Source: Undibacterium hunanense | GTDB taxonomy: Bacteria; Pseudomonadota; Gammaproteobacteria; Burkholderiales; Burkholderiaceae_D | Assembly (NCBI RefSeq): GCF_014284335.1 | Contig: NZ_JACOGF010000001.1 | Location: forward strand, 186,001 to 250,000 | Direction of reading: 5' to 3' | Length of the DNA: 64,000 nt | Program-made: the position numbers and the translations under genes | Shown here: positions 1 through 9,362 of the stretch, piece after piece | Numbering within the stretch: position 1 is the first letter of the stretch | Layout of the letters: every line of letters starts with the position of its first letter | Notes under the pieces: model-generated | Databases searched by the model: none | What the model was told of the DNA's origin: nothing | Seen by the model: the letters and a program-made list of their open reading frames with translations, nothing else

Positions 1-1940
1 ACGTGTACAACAAGTATGGCAAAAACCGCGCCGCGCTAGCCGCTGCGGTGCATACTTACCGCCCCCGTGGCGCTCTGCGTGAAGTAGGTAAAGCGCTGGG
101 GGTTGATCTGGATATTGTCGATGCAGTGGCCAAATCGCATCGCTGGTTTGACAGCAAGCAGGAATTATTGAATCGCTTTGCCGAATGCGGTCTGGATGTC
201 CAGTCTGTACTCGCACAGCAATGGGCAACACTGGCAACGCAGTTATTGGGCTTTCCGCGCCACCTGTCACAGCACAGCGGCGGTTTTGTGATTACCCGTG
301 GCAAGCTGTCACGCCTGGTCCCGATAGAAAATGCAGCCATGGAAAACCGCAGTGTCATTCAGTGGGACAAGGATGACCTGGAATCGCTGGGCCTGCTGAA
401 AGTGGATATTCTGGCGCTGGGTATGCTGTCAGCCCTGAAACGGGCACTGGATATGATGAGCAATTTCCCAGGCAAACCGGCCAGCATGCAGGACATCCCC
501 CGGGAAGATTCCGTCACTTATGACATGATCTGCAAGGCCGATACCATCGGGGTATTCCAGATTGAATCGCGGGCACAGATGAGCATGCTGCCACGCTTGC
601 GTCCACGTCAGTTTTATGACCTGGTGGTGCAGGTGGCAATAGTACGGCCCGGGCCAATACAGGGCGGCATGGTCCATCCTTACCTGCGTCGCCGCCAGGG
701 CAAGGAAGCCATAGAAGAACACAAAGATCCGGCCATGCGCGCCGCCCTGAGCAGAACCCTGGGTGTACCGATTTTCCAGGAACAGGTCATGCAGATTGCC
801 ATGCTGGCCGCCGACTTTACTGCTGGCGAAGCAGATGGCCTGCGACGCGCCATGGCAGCATGGAAACGCAAAGGCGGACTGGAAGGCTATCACGACAGAA
901 TCGTCAACACCATGGTCAAAAACAAATACGACAAAGCCTTTGCCGAAGCCATTTTTGAACAGATGAAAGGTTTTGGCGAATATGGTTTTCCTGAAAGTCA
1001 TTCATCCAGCTTTGCCATACTGGCCTATATCAGCAGTTGGATCAAATGCCATGAGCCGGCCATCTTCCTGTGTTCATTATTGAACTCGCAACCCATGGGC
1101 TTTTATTCGCCATCACAACTGATACAGGATGCGCGCCGTCATGACGTCAAAGTCAGGGCGGCCGATGTGATACATAGCAACTGGGATTCTTCACTGGAAG
1201 AAATGGCACATAATCGCTACACCAGCACCCTGCAGCCTGCCGTTCGCCTGGGGTTTTCCCTATTGCAGGGCATGTCTGAAAGTACGGCCCTGCGCATACA
1301 GCAAGCGCGTAAGGAACAGGCTTTTACCGATGTACAGGATCTCGCCCGACGTGCCGGGCTGAACCGTCACGATCTGCATGTACTGGCGGCGGGCAATGCC
1401 CTGTTGGCCCTGAGTGGCCACCGGCGCCAGGCCTTGTGGGAAGCCATCGGTGCATTGCCGGACCGGGATTTGCTGCGCCCGACCAGCATACAGGAACAGA
1501 CACCTGTACTGAAAGCACCAAGCGAGGCGCAGGAAATCCGTAGTGACTACCATGCCATGGGCCTGAGCCTGCAACGTCATCCCGTTGCCCTGTTGCGTCC
1601 GCAATTACTGGAAAAGCGTTTCCTGCCGGCAGACATGCTTAATACCTTCCAGCAGGGGCAGTTTGCCCGTGGCTGCGGGCTGGTGACAGTCAGGCAGCGG
1701 CCCGGTACGGCCAAGGGTGTACTGTTCATCACGATAGAAGATGAAACTGGTCCGGTGAATGTGATTATCTGGCCTTCACTGGTGGAAAAACAAAGGCGTG
1801 AAGTCTTGAACGCCCAGTTGCTGGGCGTCTATGGTATCTGGCAATGTGAAGCTGAAGTCCGCCACCTGGTCGCCAAACGTCTGGTCGACATGTCACATCT
1901 GCTGGGGCAACTGACAGCAGGCAGCAGGGACTTCTGTTAA
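1..1940 (+). CDS. dnaE2: Error-prone DNA polymerase III alpha subunit DnaE2 (ImuC), 3' part
   Basis: C-terminal 645 residues of a C-family polymerase; the gene begins before the window, so the GTG at position 3 is not the real start. The visible part covers the end of the palm and fingers (the stretch LGLLKVDILALGML, then IVRPGPIQGGMVHPYLRR), the helix-hairpin-helix region and a C-terminal OB-fold (GLVTVRQRPGTAKGVLFITIEDETG). The PGPIQGG motif and the short tail after the OB fold fit DnaE2 rather than replicative DnaE. DnaE2 carries out translesion synthesis in SOS mutagenesis together with ImuA/ImuB, which would be expected just upstream. The stop is followed 18 bp later by the convergent ABC transporter ATPase. 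Confidence 0.93.
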   Translation, partial: VYNKYGKNRAALAAAVHTYRPRGALREVGKALGVDLDIVDAVAKSHRWFDSKQELLNRFAECGLDVQSVLAQQWATLATQLLGFPRHLSQHSGGFVITRGKLSRLVPIENAAMENRSVIQWDKDDLESLGLLKVDILALGMLSALKRALDMMSNFPGKPASMQDIPREDSVTYDMICKADTIGVFQIESRAQMSMLPRLRPRQFYDLVVQVAIVRPGPIQGGMVHPYLRRRQGKEAIEEHKDPAMRAALSRTLGVPIFQEQVMQIAMLAADFTAGEADGLRRAMAAWKRKGGLEGYHDRIVNTMVKNKYDKAFAEAIFEQMKGFGEYGFPESHSSSFAILAYISSWIKCHEPAIFLCSLLNSQPMGFYSPSQLIQDARRHDVKVRAADVIHSNWDSSLEEMAHNRYTSTLQPAVRLGFSLLQGMSESTALRIQQARKEQAFTDVQDLARRAGLNRHDLHVLAAGNALLALSGHRRQALWEAIGALPDRDLLRPTSIQEQTPVLKAPSEAQEIRSDYHAMGLSLQRHPVALLRPQLLEKRFLPADMLNTFQQGQFARGCGLVTVRQRPGTAKGVLFITIEDETGPVNVIIWPSLVEKQRREVLNAQLLGVYGIWQCEAEVRHLVAKRLVDMSHLLGQLTAGSRDFC

Positions 1941-1958
1941 GCCAGGCAGAGGATGCGC

Positions 1959-3260
1959 TTATTCATCATTCGTTTCCGGCAAAGTCAGGCGACCGGTATG
2001 GTAATCATACTCATAGACTTCACCATAACGGCCCCATTCGATGGCAACTTCCAGGACTCGCTTTGCTTCATCGGTTTTGAGGAACTCTTCCAGCAAATCA
2101 ATCAAGGGCTGCTCGGACAGACTGCCGCTGGTTTCAGCTTCCAGCTTACGCCGTATATGGGCAGCTAGCGGCACATGGCTCAACAGCTGCTGACCAAACA
2201 ATTCCTGCTTCTGCGCCTGATCGACTTCCGCATATTTCTTGCCCAAAGGCGTCAGCATGATGTCGCCTTTTTCCAGGATGGCAAAACCCAGCAAGCTCAG
2301 TGCTTCATAGGTGGGGAATAATTCTTCATCCGACAGTTCGGCCTCTTCACCCAGTTGTGGCAAGTCGGCGCGGCCATTGAATGGTGCCTCGGCCAACAAA
2401 TCCAGCACCCCTTCGATACGGCTGACATCGGTTTCGGGCAGACGATAACCCAGATGCCGTGTCAGGGATGCTTCTGCGGTAGCTTCGTGGGTAGCACGCA
2501 TGGTCATCAAACCATACACTTCATCGATCAGTGCCCTGACTTCGGCCGAATCCACATCGCGCGGCCTTGGCAAATCAATCTTGATTTCACAGCGTACCGT
2601 GCCAGGGTCACTGGACAGAATGATAATGCGATCTGCCATCATCACTGCCTCTTCGATATTGTGCGATACGATGAGTATGCCCTTGGTGGAAATGCGGTCT
2701 TCTTCCCACAATTCCAGCATGTCATTGCGCAGGGTTTCACCGGTCAGCACATCAAGTGCAGAAAAGGCTTCATCCATCAGCAATACATCAGGATTGGTCA
2801 CCAGTGCCCGTGCGATACCGACACGCTGCTTCATGCCACCCGACAATTCACGTGGCAAGGCACCACCAAAGCCCGCCAGGCCTATCAGTTCCAGTACGGC
2901 ATCGGCCCTGGCTTCACGCTCTGCGGCCGGGACACCCTGAGCTTCCAGCCCCAGTTCCACATTTTGCTGCACCGTCAGCCAGGGGAACAGGGCAAACGAC
3001 TGAAACACCATCGCAATACCGGCAACCGGGCCAAAAATGGATTTATCGCGGTAGGCTACCTTGCCTGCATCGGCAGAAATCAGGCCGGCCATGATACGCA
3101 GTAAAGTCGATTTTCCAGAGCCGGATTTACCCAGCAGCGCAACGATCTCACCCTCTTTAAGTTGAAAATCAACCTTGTCGAGGATCAGGCGCGATTTGCC
3201 GTCAGCGGCTTTGAATGATTTGGCGACCTGGTTAAGGTCCAATAATAAGTTTTGATTCAT
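1959..3260 (-). CDS. ABC transporter ATP-binding protein, NitT/TauT type, with AAA-associated C-terminal domain
   Basis: 433 residues. The first ~250 form a nucleotide-binding domain of the nitrate/sulfonate/taurine importer class: Walker A GKSGSGKST at about residues 44-52, signature LSGGMKQRVGIARALV, Walker B LLMDEAF. Residues ~260-430 are an acidic extension of the AAA-associated type found on some of these ATPases; it probably has a regulatory role. It lies 22 bp downstream of the fused permease gene, so the two form an operon and should build one importer. No periplasmic binding protein is encoded nearby, so the substrate cannot be inferred. Confidence 0.88.
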   Translation of the reverse strand: MNQNLLLDLNQVAKSFKAADGKSRLILDKVDFQLKEGEIVALLGKSGSGKSTLLRIMAGLISADAGKVAYRDKSIFGPVAGIAMVFQSFALFPWLTVQQNVELGLEAQGVPAAEREARADAVLELIGLAGFGGALPRELSGGMKQRVGIARALVTNPDVLLMDEAFSALDVLTGETLRNDMLELWEEDRISTKGILIVSHNIEEAVMMADRIIILSSDPGTVRCEIKIDLPRPRDVDSAEVRALIDEVYGLMTMRATHEATAEASLTRHLGYRLPETDVSRIEGVLDLLAEAPFNGRADLPQLGEEAELSDEELFPTYEALSLLGFAILEKGDIMLTPLGKKYAEVDQAQKQELFGQQLLSHVPLAAHIRRKLEAETSGSLSEQPLIDLLEEFLKTDEAKRVLEVAIEWGRYGEVYEYDYHTGRLTLPETNDE

Positions 3261-3282
3261 CTTGAATTCCTCAGTACCAGGC

Positions 3283-5016
3283 TTAACGTAGATGATCTTC
3301 TGCCAGCAAATACAGTTTGCGCCAGAAAAAACGATTCAATAACATAACAAATACGCACATCACCCCTATGCCCAGAGCGATGCGGTGAAAATCACCGGTT
3401 TCCGTCATTTGCTTGATATAACTGCCCAGGCCATCGGCAACCAGCGTGGTTTTACCCCATGTCACATATTCGGCCACGATACTGGCATTCCATGAGCCAC
3501 CACTGGCGGTAATTGCCCCGGTGATATAGCTGGGGAAAATGGCGGGTAAATAGACCCGTTTCCATTTCAGCCAGCCTTTCAGACCCAGGTTATCAGCCGC
3601 CAGACGCAACTCATTCGGGATGGTTGCAGCCCCTGCCACGACATTGAACAGGATGTACCACTGGGTACCAAACACCATCAGCGGACTGAGCCAGATATTC
3701 GGGCTCAGGTGAAAGGTCACCATGGCAAACACCACCAGCGGAAACATCAGATTGACCGGGAAGGCTGCCAGAAACTGTGCCATGGCCTGTACTTTTTGCG
3801 AATACTGAGGGCGCAGGCCTATCCATACCGCGATCGGCACCCAGACCAGCGACGCCAGCGCAATCAGCAACATGACACGCACCAGGGTGATCATGCCCAG
3901 GCCCATGACGTGCAATACTTCTGCCCAGCCCACATTGCTATGGATAAAACTGATCAGGCTGTACATCGCCAGCAAGGAGATGATGATCAGGCAGACATCC
4001 CACACCTTGGACCAGGCTGGATGCAATGCCCGCTTGCGTACCTGTTCCGACGTACCATCATGACTGACACTGAACCATGCCAGGCCGCGACCCAGAAAAA
4101 CCTGAAACCTGGCAGCCCATTCGCGGAACCAGAAACTGTTGCGCATCCAGTCCAGCAACCAGGATTGCTGTGCCGTATCGCCCTGCGACTCTTCAAAACG
4201 GAACTTGTCTGCCCAGGCCAGCAAGGGACGGAAAAACAATTGGTCATACAACAGGATACCGATCAGCATGGATGCAATGGCCCAGGCGATGGCAGTGCCA
4301 TCTCTGGCTTCAATCGCTACCGCGATATACGAACCTATGCCAGGCAATTTGATATCCTGGCCAGCCACCGAAATTGCTTCTGCGGCCACCAGGAAAAACC
4401 AGCCGCCCGACATCGACATCATCATGTTCCACAACAGACCAGGCATGGCAAATGGCAATTCCAGGCGCCAGAAGCGCTGCCAGCCAGACAATCTGAAGAT
4501 CATGGCAGCTTCCTGCAATTCGGCAGGTACATTACGTATCGACTGGTACAGACTGAAAGCCATATTCCAGGCTTGCGAGGTAAAAATCGCAAAAATCGCT
4601 GCGCATTCCACGCCCAGCAAATTACCGGGAAACAGCGCAATAAAAGGAGCAATCGCAATCGCCTGGAACCCAAGTATGGGTACCGACTGCAAGATATCCA
4701 GCGCCGGTATCATGATTTTTTCAGCAGCAGCATATTTCGCTGCAATCGCCGCGAATACCAGGCTAAACAATAAAGAAAAAGCCAGGGCAGTAAACATGCG
4801 CAGGATGGTGCGCAATAAATAGTAAGGCAGATAAGCCGGGTCCAGAGAAATCTGCAAGGCTTCGCCGACGGCAAAGGGACGGCTCATTTGCATGGCCGCA
4901 AAAGCAAAAATACCCAGAACAGCCAGAACCAGCGGCAACAGGGCCCAGTCCCAGCGATTGGGACCTTTGTTTTCGCTGACGGTTTCACGGTGCTGATAAC
5001 GGAACAATTCAAACAT
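3283..5016 (-). CDS. ABC transporter permease, two fused transmembrane domains
   Basis: 577 residues from the chosen ATG at 5016. An in-frame GTG at 5031 would add five residues, but a GGAGCG ribosome-binding site sits just before the ATG and overlaps that extension. Two homologous BPD_transp_1 permease domains lie in tandem, roughly residues 70-280 and 360-570, joined by a charged linker. Each domain carries the conserved cytoplasmic loop region (for example ELQEAAMIFRLSGWQRFWRLELP and ELRLAADNLGLKGWLKWKRVYLP). One polypeptide therefore supplies both membrane halves of the importer, working with the ATPase directly downstream. Substrate unknown. Confidence 0.87.
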   Translation of the reverse strand: MFELFRYQHRETVSENKGPNRWDWALLPLVLAVLGIFAFAAMQMSRPFAVGEALQISLDPAYLPYYLLRTILRMFTALAFSLLFSLVFAAIAAKYAAAEKIMIPALDILQSVPILGFQAIAIAPFIALFPGNLLGVECAAIFAIFTSQAWNMAFSLYQSIRNVPAELQEAAMIFRLSGWQRFWRLELPFAMPGLLWNMMMSMSGGWFFLVAAEAISVAGQDIKLPGIGSYIAVAIEARDGTAIAWAIASMLIGILLYDQLFFRPLLAWADKFRFEESQGDTAQQSWLLDWMRNSFWFREWAARFQVFLGRGLAWFSVSHDGTSEQVRKRALHPAWSKVWDVCLIIISLLAMYSLISFIHSNVGWAEVLHVMGLGMITLVRVMLLIALASLVWVPIAVWIGLRPQYSQKVQAMAQFLAAFPVNLMFPLVVFAMVTFHLSPNIWLSPLMVFGTQWYILFNVVAGAATIPNELRLAADNLGLKGWLKWKRVYLPAIFPSYITGAITASGGSWNASIVAEYVTWGKTTLVADGLGSYIKQMTETGDFHRIALGIGVMCVFVMLLNRFFWRKLYLLAEDHLR

Positions 5017-5394
5017 GAACGCTCCTGCCACCAGTTACGATAAAAAAGCAGAACATACCACTCCTCCTGTCGCATGCATGTCAGGCATGAACAAAGATAA
5101 GTTACGTGACAACGACAGCCGCCAAATGCACTTACTGGGTCCGCAAGAAACCAGTGACATTGCAGGGGTCACACGTACATTAAAAAATTGGGTAAGTAGA
5201 AGGAACAGCTCAGGAGCTGAGAGAGACCACTACCCGCCATAATGGCAAGGTAGCAAGAGAAAATCTGTGCTTACATTGCCAAGTTGAATGAAGATCGACA
5301 ACTATAACTGTCCACAGATCGTGCTCCGAAAATGAGATGCGCGAACTTTAACATAGAGTCCATTTGGCAGGCAAGATATTGCAGTGCAAAAAAC
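5017..5394 (-). promoter_or_regulatory. 378-bp leader/promoter region of the ABC importer operon with two hairpins
   Basis: No convincing gene lies between the permease start and the ankyrin gene stop. Two strong inverted repeats are visible: 5206-5219 (CAGCTC, 2-nt loop, GAGCTG) and 5230-5253 (outer CTACC/GGTAG, inner GCCAT/ATGGC). On the minus strand both would lie in a long 5' leader of the permease mRNA. I could not match them to a known riboswitch class, so a regulatory role is inference. Confidence 0.35.
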
Positions 5395-6090
5395 TTATTT
5401 TTTAAGCGCCTGCATTCTTTCTTTCAGAAAGGCAGCGATTTCTCTTTGTTCCACTTCATTGGCAAAATCGAGCGCTGTCAGGCCGAGGTCGTTTTTCAAT
5501 AAGGGATCTGCGCCCTCCTCCAGCAGCAGGGCAACCGCGTCCATCTTACCGGTGCGGGCAGCCATCATCAGAGGTGTGGTTTTGTTCGCGGATTCGGTAT
5601 CGATGTAGGCAGAATGTTCAAGCAACAGGGCAATGATTTCCTTGCTGCCGTTTGCTGCTGCATAGTGCAATGCAGTCCATCCCGGCTGATTGATTTCTGC
5701 ACCGCGTTCTATCAAGGCTTTGACCGCCGGCACATTACCCAGATAACAGGCCAGCATGAGCACCGTATCCCCATTCATCGCCCGTGCTTCCAGCTTGATA
5801 TCTGGACGTGCCAGCAGTACCGGGAATACCTTCATCGATTTTTCACGCAAGGTAATCATCAGGACGCTTTCACCACGGATGGCTTCGACAGAATTGACAT
5901 CCATCCCTTTTTGCAAAAGTTCTCTGACAGGATTGACCTGATCAAAGCGCACGGCAAACAGGAAATCATCATACGCATCCGCCCGCGCCGGTGCTGACGC
6001 CATGAACGATAATGCCAGCAAGCCCAATACAATAATCAACTGACGTGACAGGCGAGCAAGCAAGCGATGGATCAGCAGATGAGCAGTCAT
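5395..6090 (-). CDS. Exported ankyrin-repeat protein
   Basis: 231 residues from ATG at 6090. A longer reading frame reaches 6156 but would overlap the end of the TatD gene and push the signal peptide inside the protein. Residues ~1-38 are a typical signal peptide (hydrophobic core LIIVLGLLALSFMASAPARA, cleavage after ARA), so the protein should be periplasmic. About five ankyrin repeats follow, for example GWTALHYAAANGSKEIIALLLE and KTTPLMMAARTGKMDAVALLLE. Ankyrin repeats mediate protein-protein contact; the partner is unknown. The start lies 7 bp after the tatD stop, suggesting co-transcription. Confidence 0.85.
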   Translation of the reverse strand: MTAHLLIHRLLARLSRQLIIVLGLLALSFMASAPARADAYDDFLFAVRFDQVNPVRELLQKGMDVNSVEAIRGESVLMITLREKSMKVFPVLLARPDIKLEARAMNGDTVLMLACYLGNVPAVKALIERGAEINQPGWTALHYAAANGSKEIIALLLEHSAYIDTESANKTTPLMMAARTGKMDAVALLLEEGADPLLKNDLGLTALDFANEVEQREIAAFLKERMQALKK

Positions 6091-6097
6091 AGGGAAA

Positions 6098-6877
6098 TCA
6101 GTGGGCGAATTGAAACAGTTGAAAGAAATTCTCTGTAGTGGCTTTTTGTACATCAAGAACTGAGACGCCTTTTAAATCCGCCAGAAATTCGCCAACATGA
6201 CGTACAAAGCCGGGTTCATTCATTTTGCCACGATGTGGTGCCGGCGCCAGATAGGGAGAATCAGTTTCTATCAGTATGCGTTCCAGCGGCAAGGCTCTGG
6301 CTACGGCCTGCAAGTCTTTGGCGCTCTTGAAGGTCAGTATGCCAGAAAAAGAAATATAAAACCCCAGATCAACCGCCGCCAATGCCACATCCAGCGACTC
6401 GGTAAAGCAATGCATGACACCGGCAACACCGCCCTGTGCCACACCGGCACCCTCTTCCTTCAGTATGCGTATGGTGTCTTCAGCGGCAGCCCTGGTGTGG
6501 ATGATCAAAGGCTTGCGGCAGATACGTGAAGCACGGATATGCTGCCTGAAACGTTCCCGCTGCCATTCCAAATCGCCCTTCAAGCGAAAGTAATCCAGGC
6601 CGGTTTCACCGATGGCGATGATTTTGTCGTGATCGGCCAGTTTGACCAGTTGTTCTGCGGTCGGCTCCTGGGTTTCTTCGTAATCGGGATGCACACCTAC
6701 GGACGCATAGATATGCGGGTATTGCTCGGCCAATGCCAGCACCTGCGGGAAATCAGGTAAATCGACCGACACACAGAGTGCGTGGGTGACGCCATTTTCC
6801 TGCATCTTGCCGAGGATTTCCGGCATACGCACGGCCAGCTCGGGGAAATTGATATGACAATGGGAATCAACGTACAT
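6098..6877 (-). CDS. TatD-family metal-dependent hydrolase
   Basis: 259 residues, the normal length for the family. The N-terminal metal site DSHCHINF, the central IGETGLDYF and the C-terminal LIETDSPYLAP are all present, as expected for a TIM-barrel DNase/hydrolase of the TatD/YcfH group. TatD-type enzymes are 3'-5' exonucleases or deoxyribonucleases linked to DNA repair and turnover. In many betaproteobacteria a gene of this type precedes an ankyrin gene, as here. I cannot tell TatD from YcfH with certainty. Confidence 0.92.
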   Translation of the reverse strand: MYVDSHCHINFPELAVRMPEILGKMQENGVTHALCVSVDLPDFPQVLALAEQYPHIYASVGVHPDYEETQEPTAEQLVKLADHDKIIAIGETGLDYFRLKGDLEWQRERFRQHIRASRICRKPLIIHTRAAAEDTIRILKEEGAGVAQGGVAGVMHCFTESLDVALAAVDLGFYISFSGILTFKSAKDLQAVARALPLERILIETDSPYLAPAPHRGKMNEPGFVRHVGEFLADLKGVSVLDVQKATTENFFQLFQFAH

Positions 6878-6936
6878 GCTAGTCCAGCTTTATCAGAGAA
6901 TAGACCCGATTAAACCGGGCCAAAGACGATTTTAGC

Positions 6937-8097
6937 TCAGGAAGCTGAAATCAATTGTAATACGGCTTGCGCCGAGACGTTGGCGGTATCGCGCAACAGG
7001 GAATGGTGCATGTCGACAAAACGCTGCTTCAGACGTTCCTGCAAGGCGCTATCGCTCAATTGCTGCCATATTGCATCGGCCATCGCTTCTGGTCTGGCCG
7101 CAGATTGCAGAAATTCAGGCACAAGAAACTCACGCGCCAGGATATTCGGCAAGCCTATCCAGGGCTGGTAACCCATATGCCGCAATATTTGCCACGAAGC
7201 TTCCATCATCTTGTAGGCAATCACCATCGGCTTCTTGAACAAAGCCACTTCCAGTGAAGCTGTTCCAGACGCCACCAGCACGGCATCTGCCGCTGCAATG
7301 GCCGTATGCGAACGGCCATCAATCAGCAATACAGGTACATTATCAAGCTTGGCATCAACCACCAGCTTGATGTAATAGCTGCGCTGTTTTTCGCCGACCA
7401 TGGGCACCACGATCTGCAGATGCGGATCGCGTTCACACAGAATTTTGGCAGTACGGATAAAAGCTTCGGTATTGTATTTGATCTCGGACATGCGACTGCC
7501 CGGCAAGATGGTGACGACCCTTGCATTCTTGTCCAGGCCCAGTTCATCCCTGGCTGCCGCCATATCGATTTCCATGGGAATGACCTGCGCCAGCGGATGG
7601 CCGACATAGGTCACCGGTATGCCTGCATTGCGGTATATCTCTTCTTCAAACGGAAATACCACCAGCATGTGGGATACGGCTTCGGCAATCTTTTTGATGC
7701 GCCCGCCACGCCATGCCCAGATCGATGGGCTGATGTAATGCATGGTAGGAATACCGGCCTGTTTTAACTGAATTTCCAGATCCAGATTAAAGTCAGGTGC
7801 ATCCACACCGATGAATACATCGGGTTTTTCATCAAGTAATCTTTGCCTGAGCTGATTGCGTATCCCGCTAATTTCCCGATAATGGACCAGCACTTCAAAC
7901 AGGCCACGCACAGACAATTTATCCATGGGCCAATCATTGACGAAGCCATATTCAGCCATGCAAGGGCCACCAATGCCATGCATCAATGCATCTGGCAAGC
8001 GTGGACGCAAGCCGGACAGCATACGCGCAGCCAACATATCGCCGGAGGTTTCTCCGGCCACCATGGAAATGATGGGACGATTGGAAGACGAGGACAC
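6937..8097 (-). CDS. lpxB: Lipid-A-disaccharide synthase LpxB
   Basis: 386 residues, GTG start at 8097 preceded by AGGATAG. LpxB joins UDP-2,3-diacylglucosamine and lipid X to make the lipid A disaccharide at the inner membrane (glycosyltransferase family 19). Seen motifs: MVAGETSGDMLAA near the N terminus, YYISPSIWAWRGGRIKKI in the middle and VLVASGTASLEVAL in the nucleotide-sugar region. It is the last gene of the bamA-ompH-lpxD-fabZ-lpxA-lpxB run, 8 bp after the lpxA stop. The rnhB gene that often follows lpxB is absent here. Confidence 0.97.
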   Translation of the reverse strand: MSSSSNRPIISMVAGETSGDMLAARMLSGLRPRLPDALMHGIGGPCMAEYGFVNDWPMDKLSVRGLFEVLVHYREISGIRNQLRQRLLDEKPDVFIGVDAPDFNLDLEIQLKQAGIPTMHYISPSIWAWRGGRIKKIAEAVSHMLVVFPFEEEIYRNAGIPVTYVGHPLAQVIPMEIDMAAARDELGLDKNARVVTILPGSRMSEIKYNTEAFIRTAKILCERDPHLQIVVPMVGEKQRSYYIKLVVDAKLDNVPVLLIDGRSHTAIAAADAVLVASGTASLEVALFKKPMVIAYKMMEASWQILRHMGYQPWIGLPNILAREFLVPEFLQSAARPEAMADAIWQQLSDSALQERLKQRFVDMHHSLLRDTANVSAQAVLQLISAS

Positions 8098-8105
8098 GCG
8101 CTATC

Positions 8106-8894
8106 CTAACGGGCTATGCCGCGTGTCGATGCATCCAGGAAATCGCGCATCGCCTGAACCTGTGAAGCAGCATCTGCCTCAAGACTTGCTACTTGCTGCT
8201 CGAGGGCTGCCTTTGACTCTTCGAGAGTCAGGCCGGACTTATAAATCAACTTGTAAGACTGGCGTATGGCATTCAACTGATCACGGCTAAACCCGCGACG
8301 CTTCAAGCCTTCAAGATTTGCGCCATGCGCCTGTGCCGGATTACCGGACACCAGCACGAATGGAGGCACGTCCTGGGTCAGACTGGTATTCATACCAACA
8401 AAAGCATGGGCACCAATCTTGCAGAATTGGTGAACGGCAGAAAAACCGCTCATAATCACCCAGTCACCCACTTCCACATGCCCTGCCAACGCGGCATTAT
8501 TGGAAAACACGGTATGGTTGCCGACCGTGCAGTCATGGGCAATGTGTACGTAAGCCAGGAACCAGTTATCACTGCCAATACGTGTCACGCCCCGGTCTTG
8601 CACCGTACCGCAGTTGAAAGTGCAAAATTCGCGGATCAGGTTACGGTCACCGATTTCAAGATACGTCACCTCACCACCGTATTTCTTATCCTGGGGTGGG
8701 CCACCTATGGAAGAAAACGCATGAAAATGATTGTCACGCCCGATCCTGGTATGCCCCTGTATCACTACATGAGAACCCATTTTCGTGCCTGCATCGATGG
8801 AGACATCCGGGCCGATGACGCAATAAGCACCTACCTCAACCGTACTATCCAGTTGGGCATTGGAATCAATCAGCGCTGTTGGATGAATGAGCAT
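8106..8894 (-). CDS. lpxA: UDP-N-acetylglucosamine acyltransferase LpxA
   Basis: 262 residues, full length. First step of lipid A synthesis: transfer of a 3-hydroxyacyl chain from ACP to UDP-GlcNAc, in the cytoplasm. The protein is a left-handed beta helix of hexapeptide repeats beginning at the N terminus (IHPTALIDSNAQL). The catalytic histidine is in LAYVHIAHDCTVGN, and SGNPAQAHGANLEGLKRRGFS starts the helical C-terminal domain. The ATG at 8894 has a strong GGGAGAG ribosome-binding site. It sits between fabZ and lpxB, the conserved order. Confidence 0.97.
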   Translation of the reverse strand: MLIHPTALIDSNAQLDSTVEVGAYCVIGPDVSIDAGTKMGSHVVIQGHTRIGRDNHFHAFSSIGGPPQDKKYGGEVTYLEIGDRNLIREFCTFNCGTVQDRGVTRIGSDNWFLAYVHIAHDCTVGNHTVFSNNAALAGHVEVGDWVIMSGFSAVHQFCKIGAHAFVGMNTSLTQDVPPFVLVSGNPAQAHGANLEGLKRRGFSRDQLNAIRQSYKLIYKSGLTLEESKAALEQQVASLEADAASQVQAMRDFLDASTRGIAR

Positions 8895-8909
8895 TCTTTC
8901 TCTCCCGTG

Positions 8910-9362
8910 CTAGGCTTCGTCTTTCGTGCGCATGGTGCACATCAATTCGCCTTCTACAGCCAATTGACCATCTACCGTGGCCCTGGCCTTGTACTTCCAG
9001 ATACCACGTGCGACCTTGATGATCTCTACTTCCATCTTCAACTGATCGCCTGGTTCTACCGGGCGCTTGAAGCGTGCACCATCGATACCAAGGAAATACA
9101 CGATGGTATTTTCATCCGGCTTTTGCCCCATCGTCAAAAATGACAGCAAGGCCGCAGTCTGCGCCATGGCTTCTATCATCAGGACGCCAGGCATGACAGG
9201 CTTGTTCGGGAAATGGCCGTTAAAAAACTCTTCATTTGCCGTGACATTTTTGATGGCGGTGATGGTCTTGCCATTTTCCCAGCTCAGTACGCGATCCACC
9301 AATAACATGGGATAACGATGTGGCAGGTATTCTTTGATTTGATTGATGTCCAGGCTATTCAT
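8910..9362 (-). CDS. fabZ: 3-hydroxyacyl-ACP dehydratase FabZ
   Basis: 150 residues, hotdog fold. The active-site histidine and the neighbouring signature are in [21 protein letters not shown], and [13 protein letters not shown] is the usual N-terminal block. FabZ dehydrates 3-hydroxyacyl-ACP in fatty acid elongation and competes with LpxA and LpxD for the same pool, which explains its place between them. Its start overlaps the end of lpxD by 8 bp, so translation is probably coupled. Confidence 0.97.
   Translation of the reverse strand: MNSLDINQIKEYLPHRYPMLLVDRVLSWENGKTITAIKNVTANEEFFNGHFPNKPVMPGVLMIEAMAQTAALLSFLTMGQKPDENTIVYFLGIDGARFKRPVEPGDQLKMEVEIIKVARGIWKYKARATVDGQLAVEGELMCTMRTKDEA

Noticed and set aside
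3-5. GTG at position 3 as the start of dnaE2
   Set aside because: The encoded residues are from the middle of the polymerase; the true start lies before the window.
3709-4773. 354-codon open frame on the plus strand antisense to the permease
   Set aside because: Lies wholly inside a well-supported gene on the other strand; composition (Gln/His-rich) is typical of an antisense shadow and no family is recognised.
5214-5228. GAGCTGAGAGAGACC, reminiscent of a TPP riboswitch (THI box) segment
   Set aside because: The other conserved THI-box parts are absent and the segment is on the strand opposite to the downstream genes.
5015-5242. 75-codon plus-strand frame in the permease leader
   Set aside because: No ribosome-binding site, overlaps the permease start region and the leader hairpins, low-complexity end; judged not a gene.
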